The position numbers and the translations under genes were made by a program. Shown in pieces: positions 60,717 through 64,000 of a DNA stretch of 64,000 nt. The stretch is from Beverwykella pulmonaria. Taxonomy: Eukaryota > Ascomycota > Dothideomycetes > Pleosporales > Melanommataceae. The notes under the pieces are model-generated. The model did not search any database. It saw only the letters and a list, made by a program, of their open reading frames with translations, and had not been told where the DNA came from. Location of the stretch: positions 139,705 through 203,704 of the forward strand of contig BCHH01000022.1 of assembly GCA_001599595.1 (NCBI GenBank), read 5' to 3'. Every line of letters starts with the position of its first letter. Position 1 is the first letter of the stretch.

Positions 60717-61021
60717 CTACTGTCCTCCATTGAGCCTCTTCTTCTGCTGCCTCTTGCGGATCAAGAACAAGATGATGCAAACGATGATGATGAGGATGAT
60801 GACGCCGATGATGATGCCAATAATGGGGCCGATCTTGGACTTGCCCTTCTTGCCGCTCTTGGACTTGCGTGCGACGAGGTGCATAAGCTCGGCGGCGGCC
60901 TGCGAGGCGAGACTAATGCGCGGGTTAGCCGAGGAAAGGCGGGGAGAGTGAATGAGTTGACATACTTGGGGTCATTGAGAGCGCGGCTGATGAGGTTGTT
61001 TGGGGCGAGAATGGCAGGCAT
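60717..61021 (-). CDS. Small single-pass membrane protein, 83 aa
   Basis: Exons 60966-61021 and 60717-60912 joined by a 53-bp intron (GTATGT...GCATTAG) encode 83 residues. The sequence opens MPAILAPNNLISRALNDP. A Lys/Ser/Gly-rich basic stretch (ARKSKSGKKGKSK) precedes one long hydrophobic helix made largely of Ile (IGPIIGIIIGVIILIIIVCIILF), and a basic tail (RKRQQKKRLNGG) ends it. The in-frame splice and the perfect TM/basic pattern argue for a real gene, although longer ORFs overlap it in other frames. No family recognised. ER or mitochondrial membrane insertion is possible. Confidence 0.65.
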
Positions 61022-64000
61022 GGTGAAAGCTGTTGGAGAGGTACCGCTGTAGGTGATATTGTAGGAAGAGGTGTGGCTGAACGGAAGCGGTCGAGTGTGG
61101 AGCAAGAGCTGTTGTTGTAGGTCTTGTAGGACAAGGTAGCGGTGACGAGCGGTGACGTGAGGTGGTGAAGTGCAGTAGATAAACCGGTAAAAGTCAATGT
61201 TAAGTGACGACAACGAACACTTTCATCGCTGATGCCCTCGTCATGCGCCTTTATATGTGCTGTTTGTTCATTCAGGCTCCGATTCCAGCATTCGAGGGTT
61301 CGTTTCAGCTCGCGCTACTGTGCCGTGTTGACGATTCCCAATCAAAACGATGTAAAGGCGTTGTAGACCCTGTGACTAGCCAGGTAGGCGGGTCGTATCT
61401 GGGGGTGCAGGAGCGAGCCTGCCAACTTCAGCCCAGTTTTAACCTTAAATTTCCAACTTGTTGGTCCCAGCCCTCGCACAGCCCCTCGGGCGTCTTAGGA
61501 ACATATGGAATTACGGCGTTTAGGCGGGGCAGGCATTTTCTATAAACATGACCATGTCAGATTAATCGTAATTGAGCCGAAGGAACATGGCCAGGGAAAT
61601 TTAGTCTCGCTGACTCCCTTTGGTGGGGACCAGAAACTGATTGGGGTGTGCGATTCGACACCCGCGCCCATACCCTGTACTGGTGAATACAAAGGTGCAA
61701 TTTGAAGCTTATCTGGAGCACAAGCTTTCTGGGCAGGCGTTTGTGAAATTGGTGAGGCTTGACCCAGATGCAGGTCCATCGTTTTCCAGTGCTCCAATAA
61801 TGGTTCGATTGCCGTGCGCTCTTTTGGAGGTGGGCGTGCTTGGCGTGCTTGGCGTTCTCTTGGTATTCTTGGCGAGCTGCAGCTGCATTCAGCTCCGCCT
61901 CGTGTCCGCGCGATCTAGCCTTCGTGTCTTCATGCAAGAGTTGGAAGGGGAAATTAAACATGTTCGCTCTCAGGAACATTTAGATATTCTCCTTGATAGC
62001 CCTTTCAGCTCGTATTTAGTCAACCATTCAAGCGTCATTATTGACTAGCAATCGACCGAGCGCCCCAACCTCTGCAGCGCTTTAATGAACGCGACGAATT
62101 TCTGCCCCATTTCCACCTGCTTCGTTTCTCGGATGCACCAAGAATAGTACATACCCGCAGCTGCACACGAGTGGACGGATGCAGCGTGCATCAACTCCTT
62201 TACGGAACGTGGCGATTCGCGAGCGAATCGACAGTCTTCGACATGCATTGAAGCGATATGCTGCATCACGAGCTGGTTCTCCTGTCCAGATGTCGACTTT
62301 AGCGCACGTATAATGATCGTATAACGACATGATCGGACTAACACAAATTCCGACTGCAGTAAGCATTTGTATCTGAAATTCAACCGGTGAAAACTTCGGA
62401 TTTCAAGGACAAGGCCGCCCCCAACGAAGATACGATGTTATGAAGTAGCTACCTCGTAATTCTGAGCGTCGCTTGACTAGTAACTGGACTGCGTGAGATA
62501 TTGATGCTCAAACTCATAGCCAGGGAGTGCATCGAAGTCGGTACTCCTGGCGCTACATCTCTTTGTCTATGCTCTAGATCTCCAATAACATGTCAATCAG
62601 AGAGAGGTGCGTACATCCTTTCTTTGGCCTAGACAGGAAATTTTTGGTCACTTCTCTACCTAGTCTCTCGCCGTTAGCCTGGCGCCTACGCTCGTTCTGT
62701 TCCCCGACCATGCCTTGAAACTCCTCTTCCATGGGCTCTCTCTGCACCTCTGACACCGGTAACTTGCTGGTACCTCCTTCGAGCATCTTCGCTTCTGGTT
62801 GCGACATGTTGCGTAGGAAGTGCGCAAAAGCTTCGGGTTCTCGGCTGAGAGGGGTACCTTAGTGTGCGCATCAATTAGACTTGAAAAAATGTGATGAAGA
62901 GTGTAGACTCTAGCGACCACAAGTGGAGTGAAGTCGGATTTGAGTGTTGGAGCTACCGTGGAATGACTCAGACGCTAGCGGGGCACTAGTAGATGAGGCT
63001 ATTTAAGGTTTTCGAATGCGATGAATAAGCGAGGCATCGATTATTACAGTTCGCGAAGAGGAAGAGGAGCACTTGGAGTTGGTGAAGTTGCGGACGGAAC
63101 GAAGCAAAGCTGGATCTATCGTCCCAGTGCATTCCAATCACTCAACATCGCTTCAACCAACGCTTCGGTCTTCTAAACTATTCGGTAGGGATATGTATTG
63201 GAGGTCGTTCGCGAATCATCAACGCGTACATGTGTGGGTCAGTCAATTCCGGGACTCTCCTGTGTGATGTGTCGGAAATAAATGTGAACACACTTTGTCC
63301 CAGCGTTGATTGGCATATATATGCTATTATCTAACTTCAATGCCGAATCTTCGCCTAGCCTTATGGTGGAAACACGGCCTAGAATATCTTTTCAGGCAAT
63401 TATATGTGTTATCTACCTTGAGTTGGTTGAGATTATGATCTCTCTTGGTATGTAAAATTTTGGTATCATTGTGCGTAAGATACGTCGCATCTATCCCTAA
63501 GATTACTCGTCGAAAGCCATTGTCTGCGAAGTCTCATCACAAGCAGGTGTCTAAAGATAGTTTTCTAGGATCCTTCCATTAACCTAGTGACGATGCTGCC
63601 GCTTAAGGTGGCGAAACTCTTCTCAGCAGGTGGCCTAAGGTGGTTGCCAGAATCACCAGCCATTCTGCATAAGGCAAACCGTACAGCCACATCACAATAT
63701 AAGGCCTCCTGGCGCAGAACCACCCAAAGTATGTTAGAGTATTCGGGATTCTGGAGTAAGCGAAAGGAGCTGCATACCTTTAACTTCAGTCTGATCTTTT
63801 GTCTTACCGAGTAGATTCCTGGAACAACTTGAAAGGATAGAATTGTGCCCGTGACTACCTTTTTCATGAGCTTGAACTGACTGGGATGACGATATTGTAA
63901 GTTCCTGGCATCAGCTAGTGGCGGGGAGCAAGGAATGGGATTGTAGTAGTGGTCCGGCGAATATCTTGTGGCCTTGTCTGTATGTCTTCGACCACGGCTT
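61022..64000. other. Right-end region, no firm gene
   Basis: About 3 kb with only weak ORFs. One on the plus strand (61641-62048) has a Leu/Val-rich repeat segment (VGVLGVLGVLLVFLA) that comes from a simple DNA repeat around 61830-61860 (GGCGTGCTT units). Nothing else supports it. The window ends without a recognisable gene. Confidence 0.4.
62574..62807 (-). CDS. Possible small polar protein, 77 aa
   Basis: ORF from ATG 62807 (MSQPEAKMLEGG) to TAG at 62574. It is rich in Glu, Arg and Gln, without TM span or signal peptide. Composition is protein-like (EEEFQGMVGEQNERRRQ) but no family is recognised and there is no splice evidence. May be chance. Confidence 0.25.
   Translation of the reverse strand: MSQPEAKMLEGGTSKLPVSEVQREPMEEEFQGMVGEQNERRRQANGERLGREVTKNFLSRPKKGCTHLSLIDMLLEI

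Noticed and set aside
60567..61052. 161-codon plus-strand ORF with Asp-rich segment
   Set aside because: The Asp run is the antisense reading of Ile codons of the small membrane protein.
60761..61213. 150-codon minus-strand ORF with Ser-rich end
   Set aside because: Its 3' part reads the Ile-rich TM codons out of frame as poly-Ser; the spliced 83-residue frame explains the DNA better.
1..64000. CRISPR arrays, operons, bacterial promoters or Shine-Dalgarno sites
   Set aside because: The DNA is eukaryotic (spliceosomal introns throughout); no regular repeat-spacer array was seen.

Overview
The window is nuclear DNA of a filamentous ascomycete (Pezizomycotina); I cannot name the species. The evidence is short GT-AG introns (about 32-84 bp) with CTAAC/CTGAC-like branch sites, an intron-containing tRNA-Thr, and fungal families such as RMT2, a mitochondrial 1-Cys peroxiredoxin, the AcuH/CRC1 carnitine carrier, a Reb1-like Myb protein, a sterol acyltransferase, a DHA2 efflux pump and fungal rhodopsin-domain membrane proteins. 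Exon models were built by eye from splice sites and reading-frame continuity.

Left flank (1-9.3 kb): an SH3/transmembrane protein (-), tRNA-Thr(AGU) (-), arginine methyltransferase RMT2 (+) and, convergent with it, a hydrolase/SnoaL-like protein (-).

Accessory block (about 9.5-31 kb): visibly AT-richer and gene-poor. It holds three cytochrome P450 genes, a 14-TM DHA2 efflux transporter, two 7-TM rhodopsin-domain proteins and three copies of an unrecognised small membrane-protein family. P450 #1 has a frameshift, and two of the three small-family copies are decayed. P450 #1 and #3 share intron positions and look like old duplicates; P450 #2 belongs to a different, CYP7/CYP8-like group. The set resembles the tailoring and export part of a secondary-metabolite cluster, but no PKS, NRPS, terpene synthase or DMATS is present in the window.

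Housekeeping block (32-42 kb): peroxiredoxin (+), carnitine/acylcarnitine carrier (-), a large Myb/SANT protein (-) and an unknown two-TM protein (+), densely packed and GC-richer.

Right part (42-64 kb): coiled-coil protein of unknown function (-), a 2EXR/F-box-like protein (+), a secreted or type I membrane protein (+), sterol O-acyltransferase (-), a 7-TM protein with a P/Q-rich tail (+), a broken RBR-type E3 ligase gene with one nonsense codon and one frameshift (+), and an 83-residue single-span membrane protein (-). These are separated by long stretches without recognisable genes.

The observation most likely to be new is the small spliced membrane-protein family (copies at about 9.9-10.5, 11.2-11.6 and 26.7-27.1 kb) around the P450 genes. 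Other points of interest are the signs of decay in the P450 block, repeat modules in the Myb protein, a strong GC-rich hairpin in AT-rich DNA, and several introns of only 32-40 bp.
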